The notes under the pieces are model-generated. The model was not told the DNA's origin, did not search any database, and saw only the letters and a program-made list of their open reading frames with translations. DNA of 64,000 nucleotides from Paenibacillus zeisoli (GTDB taxonomy: Bacteria; Bacillota; Bacilli; Paenibacillales; Paenibacillaceae), in assembly GCF_003994465.1 (NCBI RefSeq), contig NZ_RZNX01000002.1, positions 423,549 through 487,548 of the forward strand, read 5' to 3'. This document shows positions 47,149 to 55,644 of this stretch, piece by piece. How positions within the stretch are numbered: the first letter of the stretch is position 1; each line of letters begins with the position of its first letter. The position numbers and the translations under genes are program-made.

Positions 47149-47649
47149 ATGAACGCAGAGATGACTTTTACGATCAAGCAGACCGCCGAACAAGCCGGAA
47201 TATCCGTGGATACGATCCGATACTACGAGAAGATCGCGCTGCTCCCCCGGGCAGACCGGCAGGATAACGGGCACCGCCTCTACCGGATGAAGGACATCGA
47301 TACGATCCGGCTGATCTCATGTCTGAAGAAAACCGGTATGCCGCTGGAGGAAATAAGGCCTTTTTTGGCTGTCTCCGCGAACAGCGACCCTGGAGAATAC
47401 CCCGAGCTGGTGGATCGCATAAAGAGCCACCGGGAACATATTGTCAGCCAAATCGCGTCGCTGCAGCAGGTTGTCGACTTCATCGACATAAAGCTTGCGG
47501 AAGGCAAATACCGGCAGGACTGCCCGAATGGGAGTCAAGCCGGTATGGGCGAGAACAAGCCCCGGGAACCGAAGTCAAAGTCTGTCTCCCCGGCTGAAAT
47601 GGGCTATTTTCCCGTATCCGCCAAGGCGGGCAAGTCCCCAGCTTTCTGA
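47149..47649 (+). CDS. MerR-family transcriptional regulator
   Basis: 166 residues. The winged HTH (TIKQTAEQAGISVDTIRYYEKIALLPRADR) is followed by GHRLYRMKDIDTIRLISCLKKTGMPLEEI, a coiled-coil dimer helix, and a ~35-residue tail that includes one Cys (QDCPNG). It resembles the AdhR/YhdM type that responds to aldehydes or other electrophiles. GGGAGG precedes the ATG. It should activate both 19-bp-spacer promoters by untwisting DNA. Confidence 0.88.
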   Translation: MNAEMTFTIKQTAEQAGISVDTIRYYEKIALLPRADRQDNGHRLYRMKDIDTIRLISCLKKTGMPLEEIRPFLAVSANSDPGEYPELVDRIKSHREHIVSQIASLQQVVDFIDIKLAEGKYRQDCPNGSQAGMGENKPREPKSKSVSPAEMGYFPVSAKAGKSPAF

Positions 47650-47684
47650 GAGATTATAAGAAAGTTTCGGCAATGCGCTGACAG

Positions 47685-48371
47685 TTACTTGGCAGCAGGT
47701 AGCCGGAAGCCTTTCGCGATGAGCCACACGGCCAGAATCATTTCATTGGCAAAGACGGGAACCGCCAAGATTCCTCCCCATGTAGACAGCTGACCAATGA
47801 CCCCGAACATTTCCAGCAAGGCAGCCAGCATAATGAGGACTGACCCTGTTATGCCCACCATGGGAATGAACCTAGGTACAAGTCCGGACTTATAAAAGAT
47901 ATAGCTGTACATCATCGTATTAATTCCCAGGAAGAAGTTGGGCCCGAGCAGGAAAGTCCAGTCATGAACTGCTTTTAGCAGGCTGCCTGACACATGATAC
48001 ATGGCGGTATCCGGTGCACCCGCAGCTACATACTCCTGGCTTAAGGTAAGCAGGGACAATACGCTGATGACCCCGACCGTAATGACAACGGCCTCCATAA
48101 ACCGGAAGCACACGTGCCATATCGCTATCGTCCGGTTATACGTCTTCAGGAGTGGGAACATGACGGTGGCCGTCCCTACCGCTGACACGACAAGAAGCAG
48201 CTCCATTACCGCTCCCAGCACCACCTGACCCGCATGCGCAGGGCCTTGAGTTAGATAATCCGCATCGTTCAGAAGCGGTTTATACAGAATCACCCCTACT
48301 ATAGCTGTAACCGCAGCAATAATGAACAGTACCCCTGCGATTCTTGATGCTGTCTTCGTCTTGAAATCCAT
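47685..48371 (-). CDS. DUF4386 membrane protein
   Basis: About 228 residues with six to seven hydrophobic segments, beginning MDFKTKTASRIAGVLFIIAAVTAIVGV, as in DUF4386 proteins. The function of the family is unknown. GAGGAGG precedes the ATG; a longer frame overlaps the XRE gene. It is the last gene of a three-gene operon with an XRE regulator. Confidence 0.8.
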   Translation of the reverse strand: MDFKTKTASRIAGVLFIIAAVTAIVGVILYKPLLNDADYLTQGPAHAGQVVLGAVMELLLVVSAVGTATVMFPLLKTYNRTIAIWHVCFRFMEAVVITVGVISVLSLLTLSQEYVAAGAPDTAMYHVSGSLLKAVHDWTFLLGPNFFLGINTMMYSYIFYKSGLVPRFIPMVGITGSVLIMLAALLEMFGVIGQLSTWGGILAVPVFANEMILAVWLIAKGFRLPAAK

Positions 48372-48375
48372 CCTC

Positions 48376-48603
48376 TCATTCCTCCTCTGAATTTTGTCCG
48401 TAAAAGAAAACCTCTTCAAGCGGCAAGTTAAAAGCGTGCGCAATCCGAAAGGCCAGCTCCAGTGACGGGGAGTAATTTCCCTTTTCGAGAGCCACGATCG
48501 TCTGTCTGGTAACCCCCACCTTGTCGGCCAGCTGCTGTTGGGTCATTTCATTATGATTGAATCGCAATTTCCGGATGTGATTGCCAACAAGAACTTTACC
48601 CAT
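48376..48603 (-). CDS. Small XRE-family HTH regulator
   Basis: 75 residues. It is a single Cro/C1-type HTH (KLRFNHNEMTQQQLADKVGVTRQTIVALEKGNYSPSLELAFRIAHAF) with a short acidic tail, like YozG/YgzD-type regulators encoded next to membrane proteins. It lies 1 bp after the upstream gene and 4 bp before the DUF4386 gene. It likely represses the operon through the palindrome at 49090-49111. Confidence 0.88.
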   Translation of the reverse strand: MGKVLVGNHIRKLRFNHNEMTQQQLADKVGVTRQTIVALEKGNYSPSLELAFRIAHAFNLPLEEVFFYGQNSEEE

Positions 48604-48604
48604 C

Positions 48605-49057
48605 TTAAACTCCTCTCTTGTAGTGATACATTCTCGATACAGAGCCGATTACGTCCGAGAGAAAGCCGGAGGCGATGAGGATGACGAACATAACCTCCAA
48701 GGGCCGGTCGATAACCAGAGATCCCATAGCCAGAATAAAACCGATGACGAAGACAACGAATGAATTTCGGAAGGCCAGCAGGTCAATCCGTTTATCCAGC
48801 TCATCTGCGAATGCAGGTTCCTTCTCCCCTGTCGTTATTCGGAAGATGATGTTAAAGATAATGCTGATTACGATGTGCGCTGCGATGGATACGAGCGTCA
48901 ATACAAGGACGAAGGAGCCCCAGTAATGAAGCATTTCCTTTGAGTCCGGCGCCCCACCTGGGTACAGCGGGTACCTGTACAAGCAGTACAGTACAAAAAT
49001 GAGAATCGAACTGATTAAGGAGACGATGCTTTTCTTTTCCTGATAGGTCATGGACAT
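48605..49057 (-). CDS. Membrane protein of unknown function, first gene of the XRE/DUF4386 operon
   Basis: 150 residues with four hydrophobic segments (IVSLISSILIFVLYCLYRY, FVLVLTLVSIAAHIVISIIF, FVVFVIGFILAMGSLVI, VMFVILIASGFLSDVIG) and a soluble loop. Such proteins are common partners of small XRE regulators. The start ATG lies 20 bp after an AAGG-like site; ATG at residue 3 is equally possible. Confidence 0.75.
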   Translation of the reverse strand: MSMTYQEKKSIVSLISSILIFVLYCLYRYPLYPGGAPDSKEMLHYWGSFVLVLTLVSIAAHIVISIIFNIIFRITTGEKEPAFADELDKRIDLLAFRNSFVVFVIGFILAMGSLVIDRPLEVMFVILIASGFLSDVIGSVSRMYHYKRGV

Positions 49058-49089
49058 TACCGCCTTTAAAAGTAAAGTATTTTAAACAT

Positions 49090-49111
49090 AATGTATACTA
49101 AACTATACATT
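49090..49111 (-). promoter_or_regulatory. XRE operator in the operon promoter
   Basis: AATGTATA-CTAAAC-TATACATT, an 8-bp perfect inverted repeat, directly downstream of a -35-like TTGACT (49113-49118, minus strand). Suited to autorepression. Confidence 0.65.
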
Positions 49112-49128
49112 AAGTCAACTATGTTATA

Positions 49129-49170
49129 CAAAAAAGCCGATCACAACCTGAATAGGTCGTGTATCGGCTA
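49129..49170 (-). terminator. Terminator of the 81-residue protein gene
   Basis: On the minus strand AGCCGATACACGACCT-ATTC-AGGTTGTGATCGGCT, then TTTTTT. It also shields the XRE operon promoter. Confidence 0.75.
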
Positions 49171-49213
49171 AAGCAAAAACTAGACTTTTAAGAATTTCCC
49201 CTAAAACCTTCCG

Positions 49214-49459
49214 TCACTTGTGATACGAATCTCCATTAGATTTATAGGTAAAAAGCGTACTGATAAATCCAATTAAGATAACTGCGATCGGTGAACCGAT
49301 CAACAGAAAAAGTGAAGCCGTCAACCCTTTATAAGTGGTTGTTCCGACCACAATCGGCACCTCGAACACGGTCTGCGTCAAGATGAACAAGACAACACCT
49401 ATACAAATGCCAAGGAGTACAATCTTCTTCATAGCACTGTCGAATGATTTTGATTTCAT
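49214..49459 (-). CDS. Small two-helix membrane protein
   Basis: 81 residues with two hydrophobic segments (IVLLGICIGVVLFILTQTVF; ASLFLLIGSPIAVILIGFISTLF). Not recognised. It has its own terminator. A 27-residue hydrophobic frame lies just upstream without a ribosome site. Confidence 0.6.
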   Translation of the reverse strand: MKSKSFDSAMKKIVLLGICIGVVLFILTQTVFEVPIVVGTTTYKGLTASLFLLIGSPIAVILIGFISTLFTYKSNGDSYHK

Positions 49460-49646
49460 CCTTTTACCCGTCCTCTCCTACCGTTAAGCTTCATTTGCTA
49501 ACCGTTTTCTCGTTATATAAGCGATTATGAGTAATCCCATGCTGATTGCCACATATATGGAGTTCATCACCAAGAAGGGGATAATATCACTTCGCTAGGC
49601 CCTTCCCTTTTCATCACTTTAGCCATTGAACCGGTTGGTGTTCACC

Positions 49647-50300
49647 TTAGTCATTAGCCATCACTCGCTTCTCGATTCCATCAAGCAATAGATCGACACC
49701 GGAATAGAACAGCTCATCCGATCCAATCAACTTAAACAAATCGGCCTCATGCATCCGGTGCAGCAGTTCAAATTGAGCTAAATCCAGATTGCTGTCCCCG
49801 TTATTCTCCTCGTCTGATGTCATTGCTAACATACGCTGCTCGTATTCATCCATCACGTAATTAATAACAAAGTTGAACAAGTGGGAGGTGTAGGAGAATT
49901 TCTGTTCATCTGTCAGAGGAGCGGGTTCTATAATTTTCAATAGAGACTCAAATAATTGCAAATAATCAGCCTCAGGCCTTGTCTTCATCAGAAGCTGACC
50001 GGAGCAAGGGAATTGCTGTAGCTTCGTCCGAATCACCGTGGCGCTTAATTTCAACCTTTCTCTCCAGTCTCCGTGGTCAGGAAGGTCCTGTATAATCTCT
50101 CTGGAGACCAAATTCGCAAGCGTCTGAAAAAGCGACTGTTTGTTCTTGAAATACCAGTAAATCGTCGGAGCCTGGACATTCAACTCCTTGGCCAAGTTTC
50201 TCATCGTAAAATTCCCGATTCCTTGGTCTTCAAGAAGCTTCCAAGACGCGTTAGTAATCTTCTCTTCACTTATGTGGGGTCTGCGATTGGGTGTATGCAC
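49647..50300 (-). CDS. TetR-family repressor of the FAD monooxygenase operon
   Basis: About 217 residues. HTH: NFTMRRNLAKELNV-like region with QAPTIYWYFKNKQSLFQTLA, close to the TetR at 43.6-44.2 kb. I chose a GTG start (VHTPNRRPHISEEK) with GGAG upstream, because the paralogue begins at the same place; a longer frame to 50405 has no ribosome site. It follows the monooxygenase gene on the same strand and probably represses it through sites at 51659-51690. Confidence 0.82.
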   Translation of the reverse strand: MHTPNRRPHISEEKITNASWKLLEDQGIGNFTMRNLAKELNVQAPTIYWYFKNKQSLFQTLANLVSREIIQDLPDHGDWRERLKLSATVIRTKLQQFPCSGQLLMKTRPEADYLQLFESLLKIIEPAPLTDEQKFSYTSHLFNFVINYVMDEYEQRMLAMTSDEENNGDSNLDLAQFELLHRMHEADLFKLIGSDELFYSGVDLLLDGIEKRVMAND

Positions 50301-50407
50301 TTTTCCATCTCCAATTCCAAGTTCCTTATAAGACGTATTATATCCTATTTGGTTTGGAGCCTGGTCAGGAATTAGCTTGATATCCAAAAAAGGGACAGCA
50401 TTCAAAG

Positions 50408-51643
50408 TTAATCTTCTATAACCATATCCTCTTCCGGCAACGGCTTCTGGTTGAACATGCTTGCTCCCCCTTGTGAGGAGAGCCGTACATCCCTCATGCC
50501 CCTTTCAATCGCATTCACCTCATAGTCCCGTAGGGCTGCCAGCAGCTGCTTCTCCCCGTTCTTAACGGTGATCAGTTCTTTCGATAGCTCACAAGCATCG
50601 AGAAGTGCTGCATTACCGCCAACCCCCACAGGCGTCATCGGATGTAATGCATCTCCTAATAGCACCAGGGAGGTTGTCTCCTTCCAGGGCTTATAAGGCA
50701 GTACGTTACGAAGATGATAGGCTGCCGTCTTCTCTGGATCAGCTAACTCCAGCATTCGTCTAATCTGCGGATGCCAATGCCTGGTTCTATTATGAGCAAG
50801 GGACAGCAGCGCAGAACCATCCATTTTGAAAAGCTGTTCATCAGCAATACCGAACCATTCAGGTGAACCCGCGAATACAGCATACAAATAATCCTGTTGA
50901 GGTGATATTGTCACGTCCAGGGACATGGATTCCGGTAACTTCTCAATATGCGGATTGAAGATCATATCCTCAAGGAGGAGGGTTACAGGCGCATCTCCTT
51001 GTGATCTTCTTACGCCTTTCATGCCGAGTCCGGTAATCAGATTCAATTCCTTCCGGATCTTGTCATCCAGGAATACCTTGGTGAAGATTACCCTTGCCCC
51101 TGTATCAAACACCTCTACGCCCGGCTTATACTGACGGCGAACCTTGGAGGCCCCTCCATCGGCACCCACCAGGACATCCGCATCCACATGTTGTCCGTTA
51201 TCGAACCATGCTCTCAGACGCCCGTCTTGCAGTGTCTCATAATGAGTAAAACGATATCCGAAGCTGACTCTATCGCCTAATTCGCCAAGAAGCACCTCTC
51301 TAAACGTAAACCGGTTCACCGAAGGTCCACTTTCAACCGGCACACCTGGAGTGGACGTTCTGGGTTTAACCACCTCCAGAGAAATGGCATCTATGAAATC
51401 AGGATGTGCCGGGCTTAACACAGATGTTGCTATATGAAGCTCATACAGATGCTCAGGAAGACAAAAACGTAGTGCGCTTGTTCCGTTCTTGTTAATTTTG
51501 ATTCGATATCCCGTCTGAGTAAAATGGTCCGCTTGCTCACGCTCATACACATGAAAGTCAATCTGATTCTTCTTCAAGCTCTGCGCCAAGGCAAGGCCGC
51601 CAAGACCGCCGCCAATAATAGCTACGGATAATGAGTTGGTCAT
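50408..51643 (-). CDS. FAD-dependent monooxygenase (TetX-like)
   Basis: 411 residues. SVAIIGGGLGGLALAQSL binds ADP of FAD, DVLVGADGGASKVR is the DG motif, and LVLLGDALHPMTPVGVGGNAALLDA is the GD motif. Members of this group include TetX, which hydroxylates tetracyclines, and other antibiotic- or aromatic-hydroxylating enzymes. The substrate is unproven. A TetR gene follows on the same strand and TetR-type palindromes precede the start, so induction by the substrate is likely. Confidence 0.88.
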   Translation of the reverse strand: MTNSLSVAIIGGGLGGLALAQSLKKNQIDFHVYEREQADHFTQTGYRIKINKNGTSALRFCLPEHLYELHIATSVLSPAHPDFIDAISLEVVKPRTSTPGVPVESGPSVNRFTFREVLLGELGDRVSFGYRFTHYETLQDGRLRAWFDNGQHVDADVLVGADGGASKVRRQYKPGVEVFDTGARVIFTKVFLDDKIRKELNLITGLGMKGVRRSQGDAPVTLLLEDMIFNPHIEKLPESMSLDVTISPQQDYLYAVFAGSPEWFGIADEQLFKMDGSALLSLAHNRTRHWHPQIRRMLELADPEKTAAYHLRNVLPYKPWKETTSLVLLGDALHPMTPVGVGGNAALLDACELSKELITVKNGEKQLLAALRDYEVNAIERGMRDVRLSSQGGASMFNQKPLPEEDMVIED

Positions 51644-51658
51644 ATTTTTCAGCTCCCT

Positions 51659-51690
51659 CTAACTAAGTTAGATTTACCTTACAGTGTTAT
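51659..51690 (-). promoter_or_regulatory. TetR operators before the FAD monooxygenase
   Basis: CTAACTAAGTTAG (51659-51671) is a perfect palindrome. CTTACAGTGTTAT (51678-51690) matches the CTAACACTGTAAG sites at 44.5 kb when read on the other strand. Confidence 0.7.
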
Positions 51691-51786
51691 ATTATCTTGT
51701 GGTATGTTCGTTGTCAATCCGGCAGGATTAACCCTATTTGGAGGCATGAACTGCTCATTCTGAAATAAAGATGACTCCGTGTTCCC

Positions 51787-51844
51787 TTGACATCTGCCGC
51801 AGTTCAAGATTATGATTAAACAACCAAATAATTAGTTATTTAGC
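51787..51844 (+). promoter_or_regulatory. arsR-type gene promoter and operator half
   Basis: TTGACA (51787-51792), 18 bp, TATGAT (51811-51816), then ACCAAATAATTA (51823-51834), the same arm as the operator at 52243. Confidence 0.65.
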
Positions 51845-51870
51845 TGATAGTGACTGGAGACGATGTACCC

Positions 51871-52218
51871 ATGGAGGCCCACAATTCAACACAACTAGAG
51901 ACACTCGTCCATCAGCAGCTGAGGGAATGCAGTCCCGTCTTCCTTGCCTTGGCCGATCCTATCCGGCAGGATATCATTATGATGCTAACGAAGCACGATT
52001 CGCTCAACGTCGCTCAGATCGTTGAACGATCACCGATGTCCAGGTCCGCCATCTCCCATCATCTAAAGATATTAAGACAAGCCAAGCTTGTCACTTCTAC
52101 CAAAATAGCCACCGAGATTTATTACAGCCTTGATATCGAGGGACCCGTACAGCTGCTCAAGGATTTCCTTGCAACGACGGATCGGATCATCGAGATGAAG
52201 ACGGATGGGGCCGAGTAA
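51871..52218 (+). CDS. ArsR/SmtB-family regulator
   Basis: About 115 residues. The winged HTH (FLALADPIRQDIIMMLTKHDSLNVAQIVERSPMSRSAISHHLKILRQAKLV) is typical of ArsR, but no metal-binding CVC or ELCVCDL motif is present, so the signal is probably not a metal. The ATG was chosen although GGAG is 11 bases away; GTG 51850 is possible. It precedes an SDR and shares an operator with it. Confidence 0.82.
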   Translation: MEAHNSTQLETLVHQQLRECSPVFLALADPIRQDIIMMLTKHDSLNVAQIVERSPMSRSAISHHLKILRQAKLVTSTKIATEIYYSLDIEGPVQLLKDFLATTDRIIEMKTDGAE

Positions 52219-52242
52219 GGCCCTTTCTTCTCACGCTAAATA

Positions 52243-52272
52243 ACCAAATAATTAGACATTTAATTATTTGGT
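52243..52272. promoter_or_regulatory. ArsR-type operator in front of the SDR gene
   Basis: ACCAAATAATTA-GACATT-TAATTATTTGGT, 12-bp perfect arms. The same arm occurs in front of the regulator gene. Confidence 0.8.
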
Positions 52273-52308
52273 CTTTAGATAGATTTTATAATTTAGGAGG
52301 CTATCCAC

Positions 52309-53088
52309 ATGAAAACTGTCCTGATTACAGGCGCGTCCAGCGGCATTGGCAAGGCATTCGCCGAATTGTTCGCCAAGAACAATTATCGCATTATTCTAGC
52401 ATCCCGTAATGAAGAGAAGCTTGACCTTATTGCACGGCAGCTGGAGATCAGCTATGGTGTCTCTACGATTACCATTCCCGTTGACCTGGCGCAGAGTTCG
52501 GGTCCCGTCCTCCTACACGAGCGCCTGCAGGAATTAGGCATCCAGATCGATGTTCTCATCAACAATGCAGGGATCGGCTCCTTCGGGCTGCTCCATGAAA
52601 TGGACGTAAGCTCCGAACTTGAGATGCTGCAGCTTAACGTCCATTCGCTCTCCCATCTTATGATGCTGTTTCTTCCAGCCATGGTGCAGCGCGGAAGTGG
52701 ACACATTCTGAACGTAGGCTCGACCACCTCGTTCTATCCTTGTCCGCTCAGTGCCAACTATTCCGCTTCCAAGGCATTCGTCCTCTCATTCACCGAATCC
52801 GTTGCGAATGAGCTGCAAGGGACGGGGGTCACCGCCACGGCATTATGCCCCGGGCCTACCGGGACTGAATTCTTCCGCACCTCCAAGATGGATGGGCAGA
52901 GCGTTGCCAACCCGAAAGGTCTTATGAGCCCGCAAGCCGTTGCCGAAGTTGGATACAAAGCGTTGATGGGCAAAAGAACGTTCGTTGTCCCCGGCTTCCA
53001 GAACTGGATACTCACCCAGGTGCCGCGCTTCTTTCCAAGAAAGTTTGTCACTCGTGTTACGCGAAGTGTACTGGAGCAGAAGCTGTAA
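52309..53088 (+). CDS. SDR family oxidoreductase (YqjQ/DltE-like)
   Basis: 259 residues. VLITGASSGIGKAFAELF, LINNAGIGSFG, LNVGSTTSFYP and YSASKAFVLSF give all SDR motifs. TAGGAGG lies before the ATG. Its operator is shared with the ArsR gene 90 bp upstream. Substrate unknown; such SDRs often reduce aldehydes, ketones or acyl groups. Confidence 0.87.
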   Translation: MKTVLITGASSGIGKAFAELFAKNNYRIILASRNEEKLDLIARQLEISYGVSTITIPVDLAQSSGPVLLHERLQELGIQIDVLINNAGIGSFGLLHEMDVSSELEMLQLNVHSLSHLMMLFLPAMVQRGSGHILNVGSTTSFYPCPLSANYSASKAFVLSFTESVANELQGTGVTATALCPGPTGTEFFRTSKMDGQSVANPKGLMSPQAVAEVGYKALMGKRTFVVPGFQNWILTQVPRFFPRKFVTRVTRSVLEQKL

Positions 53089-53158
53089 CATGACAGCACG
53101 GTGATATCTCCTCCGTTCGGGCCCGAGAGGCCTTGCATTGCTCTAAAACTCGGCAAGT

Positions 53159-53186
53159 AAGGCCAGCCTTCTCGGCTGGCCTTTAT
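53159..53186 (+). terminator. Terminator of the SDR gene
   Basis: AAGGCCAGCC-TTCTC-GGCTGGCCTTT, a compact GC-rich stem. Confidence 0.8.
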
Positions 53187-53267
53187 CCCACGTTCATTTT
53201 GCGCACAATAAGATATCCAGATCATTAAAGATGCCCAGATCCGAGATTATGATTAAGCTGACCACCT

Positions 53268-53696
53268 TCAAGCCCACCGCTCCCCGCGCTTCCTTACATA
53301 GTGTGCAAATACGAATCGCCAAGGGATGATGAAGGGAAAGATCACAACCAACAAGCTTGCTGCCACGGTCTCCATCGTTACATCGTCCATCTGACCCGAT
53401 GCCCAAAGCGGAAGCGCTACGAGAATCAGCCAGACCGACTTCCATGTCACTTCCCATAGAAGCACAGGCAGCATCTGCAGTGGATACCGTAGTCCGAGGA
53501 CACATAACGCCCAGAAGGCGAGCAGCATGCACTGCACGACTCCTTCCATCAGCTCCCACGATCCTGACCGGTTGATGATTTCAGGCCATACTTGGATACC
53601 GAGTCCCACAGCAACAAGGAGATACAGCCCTCTGAGCAAATAAAGACGCAGCAGCGAGACCTCACCAGCCGATCCATTTCCGATATGCTCTTTCAT
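53268..53696 (-). CDS. Four-helix membrane protein of a YtrA-controlled ABC operon
   Basis: About 142 residues, four hydrophobic segments (LYLLRGLYLLVAVGLGIQVW, CMLLAFWALCVLGLRY, LILVALPLWASG, SLLVVIFPFIIPW). Function unknown. GGAGGGG lies within the end of the ATPase gene, so it is co-transcribed; it could be an accessory subunit of the ABC transporter. Confidence 0.7.
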   Translation of the reverse strand: MKEHIGNGSAGEVSLLRLYLLRGLYLLVAVGLGIQVWPEIINRSGSWELMEGVVQCMLLAFWALCVLGLRYPLQMLPVLLWEVTWKSVWLILVALPLWASGQMDDVTMETVAASLLVVIFPFIIPWRFVFAHYVRKRGERWA

Positions 53697-53715
53697 ATTT
53701 ACAATTTCCCCTCCT

Positions 53716-54405
53716 CTAGTCATAAGTCTTCTTCATCCAATCCGCGATACGCAGGCCCTCGACTTCATGTAATTCCTCCACATCGGCCATTCTGTGTAAT
53801 GATCCGTCTTTAAGCGCAATGAACCCGTCTATTAAAGTTTCGATCTCCGTAACCTCATGGCTTGTCATGATTAACGTTTGAGTTGACAAGTCAACATAGG
53901 AGATCATTCCTTTGACGATCGCATCACGCACCATGGGATCAAGCCCGGACAAGGGCTCATCCAGTAAAATGTAAGGTGCCTCTCTGGCCAAGGTAAGCAT
54001 GATCTGCAGCCGGCCCCGATTTCCCTTCGAGAGCGCCTTGATTTTCATATGAGGATCGAGCTGCATTAACTTCATGATCTCATCTGCCTTCGCGAGGTTA
54101 AAGTCCGGGAATTGAGATGCTTGAAAACGTATAGCTTCGCGTACCGTGAATATCGGATAATAGATTCCTGACTCCGAGGAGTAGGCAGCGAATTGTCCGG
54201 TTCTTCGGTTCGCTTTCTCTCCGTTCACGGTCACACTCCCACTCGTAGGCTGCGCCAGACCAGCAATTAATTTCAATAGGGTTGACTTCCCGCTGCCGTT
54301 CCCGCCTACAATGCCAATGATTCTCCCTGTTGGCACGGTCAAAGAGATATCTTTAATTGCGGTATTTTTCGCGTATTCCTTGGTCACGTTCGTCATCTGA
54401 ATCAC
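53716..54405 (-). CDS. ABC transporter ATPase (YtrB/BcrA type)
   Basis: 229 residues. Walker A GGNGSGKST, signature LSKGNRGRLQ, Walker B YILLDEPLSGLD, H-loop SHEVTEIE. The compact form is typical of lantibiotic- or bacitracin-linked exporters and of YtrB. It works with the permease two genes upstream. It lies 1 bp after the GntR gene. Confidence 0.88.
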   Translation of the reverse strand: MIQMTNVTKEYAKNTAIKDISLTVPTGRIIGIVGGNGSGKSTLLKLIAGLAQPTSGSVTVNGEKANRRTGQFAAYSSESGIYYPIFTVREAIRFQASQFPDFNLAKADEIMKLMQLDPHMKIKALSKGNRGRLQIMLTLAREAPYILLDEPLSGLDPMVRDAIVKGMISYVDLSTQTLIMTSHEVTEIETLIDGFIALKDGSLHRMADVEELHEVEGLRIADWMKKTYD

Positions 54406-54406
54406 G

Positions 54407-54784
54407 TCACTTATCCCCTTTCTGAGCGCTGTTCAAATATTGCTCTACCCCGGCTAGAATCTCTGCTGCGCTGTATCCCATTTCCTGCATGACGTGAACA
54501 AATTCCGCTATTTGTTCCTGCTTTAACTTAACTCGCTGCTGAGCCAGACGATCCCGCTGCTCCGACACGAAAGTCCCTTGGCCTCTTCTCGCCTCGAGGA
54601 TCCCTCCACGCTCCAATTCGCTGTAAGCGCGCTGTACGGTATTGGGATTCATGCTGTATTTGATTCCCATATCGCGAATTGACGGAAGCTTCTCGCCCGC
54701 TTTCAATTCGCCGCTAACAATCTGCCGGTGTATGCGATCCGCCAATTGCAAATAAATTGGTTTGGAAGCATTAAATTCATCCAT
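54407..54784 (-). CDS. ytrA: GntR-family regulator, YtrA subfamily
   Basis: 125 residues. The winged HTH (PIYLQLADRIHRQIVSGELKAGEKLPSIRDMGIKYSMNPNTVQRAYSELE) is followed by a short helical dimerisation tail, the YtrA hallmark. Such regulators repress ABC operons that answer cell-wall antibiotics. It sits 2 bp after the permease and before the ATPase. Likely target: the 12-bp inverted repeat at 55561-55594. Confidence 0.9.
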   Translation of the reverse strand: MDEFNASKPIYLQLADRIHRQIVSGELKAGEKLPSIRDMGIKYSMNPNTVQRAYSELERGGILEARRGQGTFVSEQRDRLAQQRVKLKQEQIAEFVHVMQEMGYSAAEILAGVEQYLNSAQKGDK

Positions 54785-54786
54785 CG

Positions 54787-55527
54787 TTATCCCTCAACTT
54801 TGTTGTCCACGAGCCACGCGGTTAGTATGAACAAGCCTACAATCATGATGAAGTCGAATACGTACCCTCCTGTATAGGTCTGCAACGTATCCGGCAAGAT
54901 CACCCCGAACTTGTAGGTCATGCCCCCCCATTCTGTCACGAATCCATACAGTTTGGAAGTTGTGAGCAGGGCATATATCCATCCGGACAAGATGAGAATG
55001 CCGGCAATCACGGCCCAGCTCCACCGCCCTATTCTTAGCTTGAGGTATTGATGCAAGGCCCAAAGGAACATTACTAAGACGCTAAGTCCAGCCGATATCC
55101 AAATAATATGGGGGAAAATGAACCATCCTACACTCCAGGCATCCGTCCAGGACGGCTCAATTAGGCTGAGCCTGGGCGTAATCACCAGTCTGGCCAACGC
55201 ATATAACCAAGCTAATGACACCACCAGCATGATCAGGCCGTTCACCATTTTGCTGAGCAACAATTTAAATGCTGCTTGGGGATTGTGCAGCCATACCGAC
55301 ATATAGCTGCCCTCCGATTTCAAACTGATCAAGACCATACCGGGAACGTAGGCCACATGAATGCCAGCGGCAATCGCAAAGGGTACGAATAGAAGCAATG
55401 AATCATTCGCAGCCCCTTCCAGGGTTAAAGTCAATAACGCAACCAAACCATTCATCACAAGCCCCATAAAAAAGACGACTCTTGTTAACTTAAAATCCTT
55501 CATAAACAAAGCTGACCATTGACGCAT
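54787..55527 (-). CDS. ABC transporter permease subunit
   Basis: 246 residues with six hydrophobic segments, beginning MRQWSALFMKDFKLTRVVFFMG, the common start of ABC-2-type membrane subunits. It is the first gene of the operon and partner of the ATPase two genes downstream. The substrate is unknown; cell-wall-active peptides are plausible from the YtrA context. Confidence 0.8.
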   Translation of the reverse strand: MRQWSALFMKDFKLTRVVFFMGLVMNGLVALLTLTLEGAANDSLLLFVPFAIAAGIHVAYVPGMVLISLKSEGSYMSVWLHNPQAAFKLLLSKMVNGLIMLVVSLAWLYALARLVITPRLSLIEPSWTDAWSVGWFIFPHIIWISAGLSVLVMFLWALHQYLKLRIGRWSWAVIAGILILSGWIYALLTTSKLYGFVTEWGGMTYKFGVILPDTLQTYTGGYVFDFIMIVGLFILTAWLVDNKVEG

Positions 55528-55560
55528 ACCCGCCTCACCCTTTTTACCAGAAATAAAATA

Positions 55561-55594
55561 GAATTAGTGTACTAATGACATAGTACACTAATTC
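55561..55594 (-). promoter_or_regulatory. YtrA-type operator
   Basis: GAATTAGTGTAC (55561-55572) and GTACACTAATTC (55583-55594), a perfect 12-bp inverted repeat with a 10-bp spacer, upstream of the permease gene. Confidence 0.8.
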
Positions 55595-55644
55595 ACCGTT
55601 ACATGTAAATAGACATTTAATTTGGTGGCGAGATTTTATATATG

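Noticed and set aside
49500..49600. 27-residue hydrophobic frame (MNSIYVAISMGLLIIAYITRK) upstream of the 81-residue gene
   Set aside because: It has no ribosome site and is too short to support; it may be a decayed membrane protein or chance.
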